Source of the DNA: Marinilabiliaceae bacterium ANBcel2
Lineage (GTDB): Bacteria > Bacteroidota > Bacteroidia > Bacteroidales > Marinilabiliaceae
Assembly: GCA_029688995.1 (NCBI GenBank)
Contig: JARULA010000003.1
Coordinates: 186,001-250,000, forward strand
DNA length: 64,000 bases
Direction of reading: 5' to 3'
Below, one piece after another: positions 63,939 through 64,000 of the stretch (position 1 is its first letter; every line of letters starts with the position of its first letter). The position numbers and the translations under genes were made by a program. The notes beneath the pieces are model-generated. The model was given only the letters and a program-made list of their open reading frames with translations, made no database searches and was not told where the DNA came from.

Positions 63939-64000
63939 TAAGTACTAATATCCATCTTTCCTGCGACGATTTTATTTCCCCATTATTATGTTTAACCATT

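Overview
This window looks like a chromosomal segment of an anaerobic or facultatively anaerobic member of the Bacteroidota, most likely Bacteroidales/Marinilabiliales-like. The DNA is AT-rich. Protein families typical of that phylum are present (DUF4831, DUF4914, ThiE/ThiE-like pairs, an ECF sigma factor paired with an anti-sigma/beta-barrel protein, a BCCT carrier with a tandem Usp protein). Several genes have phylum-type TAnnTTTG -7 boxes and no clear Shine-Dalgarno. Class I (Fe-S) fumarase and a NifX/MinD-ferredoxin cluster resembling the anaerobe-specific 'orange protein' genes point to anaerobic life. No rRNA, tRNA, CRISPR array or replication origin was recognised.

Layout. 0-6.2 kb: thiamine operon thiC(5' cut by the window edge)-thiE-like-thiD-thiE-thiG-thiH-thiF; thiS is not in the window. 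6.3-10.6 kb, minus strand: AbgT transporter, XRE/S24 regulator, menA and menC (menaquinone). 10.7-14.3 kb, plus strand: DUF134 regulator, two NifX-like proteins, a DUF5320 protein and two MinD-type ATPases with inserted 2x[4Fe-4S] domains, then a hot-dog thioesterase. A perfect 22-bp palindrome lies just before the DUF134 gene. 14.3-18.9 kb, minus strand: asparagine-synthase-like protein, polysaccharide flippase, ABC-F ATPase. 19.0-22.9 kb: lrgAB, thioesterase, DUF2459 protein, fumarase.

22.9-25.4 kb is a small accessory patch: a relic IS end, an intact hipBA toxin-antitoxin pair, a decayed helicase fragment and an IS66 transposase remnant. 25.4-54.6 kb is mostly ordinary chromosome: a CD225-like protein, DUF4914 PEPCK-like ATPase with class II PurE and TsaC, Usp/BCCT, fructosamine kinase, cytidylate-kinase-like protein, YfcC and AbgT carriers with a Nudix protein, NnrD/E, DUF4831 with an ABC exporter, sigma/anti-sigma, smpB, miaA, a cyclase-like/HD phosphodiesterase fusion, a metallophosphoesterase, a Ser/Thr kinase, glyA and a ClC channel.

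54.7-59.5 kb is an insertion hotspot. It contains a solitary 117-bp ISAs1 end, a Fic gene cut at its 5' end by an IS3-family element, the C-terminal stub of an outer-membrane barrel on the far side of that IS3, a complete ISAs1 element with a perfect 10-bp target duplication, and an antitoxin whose ParE/RelE toxin gene carries an in-frame stop. 59.5-63.7 kb holds carotenoid genes: crtB and crtI on the minus strand, and a second CrtI/CrtD-like desaturase divergently on the plus strand. The window ends in a short lipoprotein ORF.

The most unusual items are the Fic truncation, which removes the region where this family carries its inhibitory helix; the pseudo-cyclase/HD phosphodiesterase fusion; the ORP-like Fe-S ATPase cluster with its palindrome; and the DUF4914-PurE(II)-TsaC operon.
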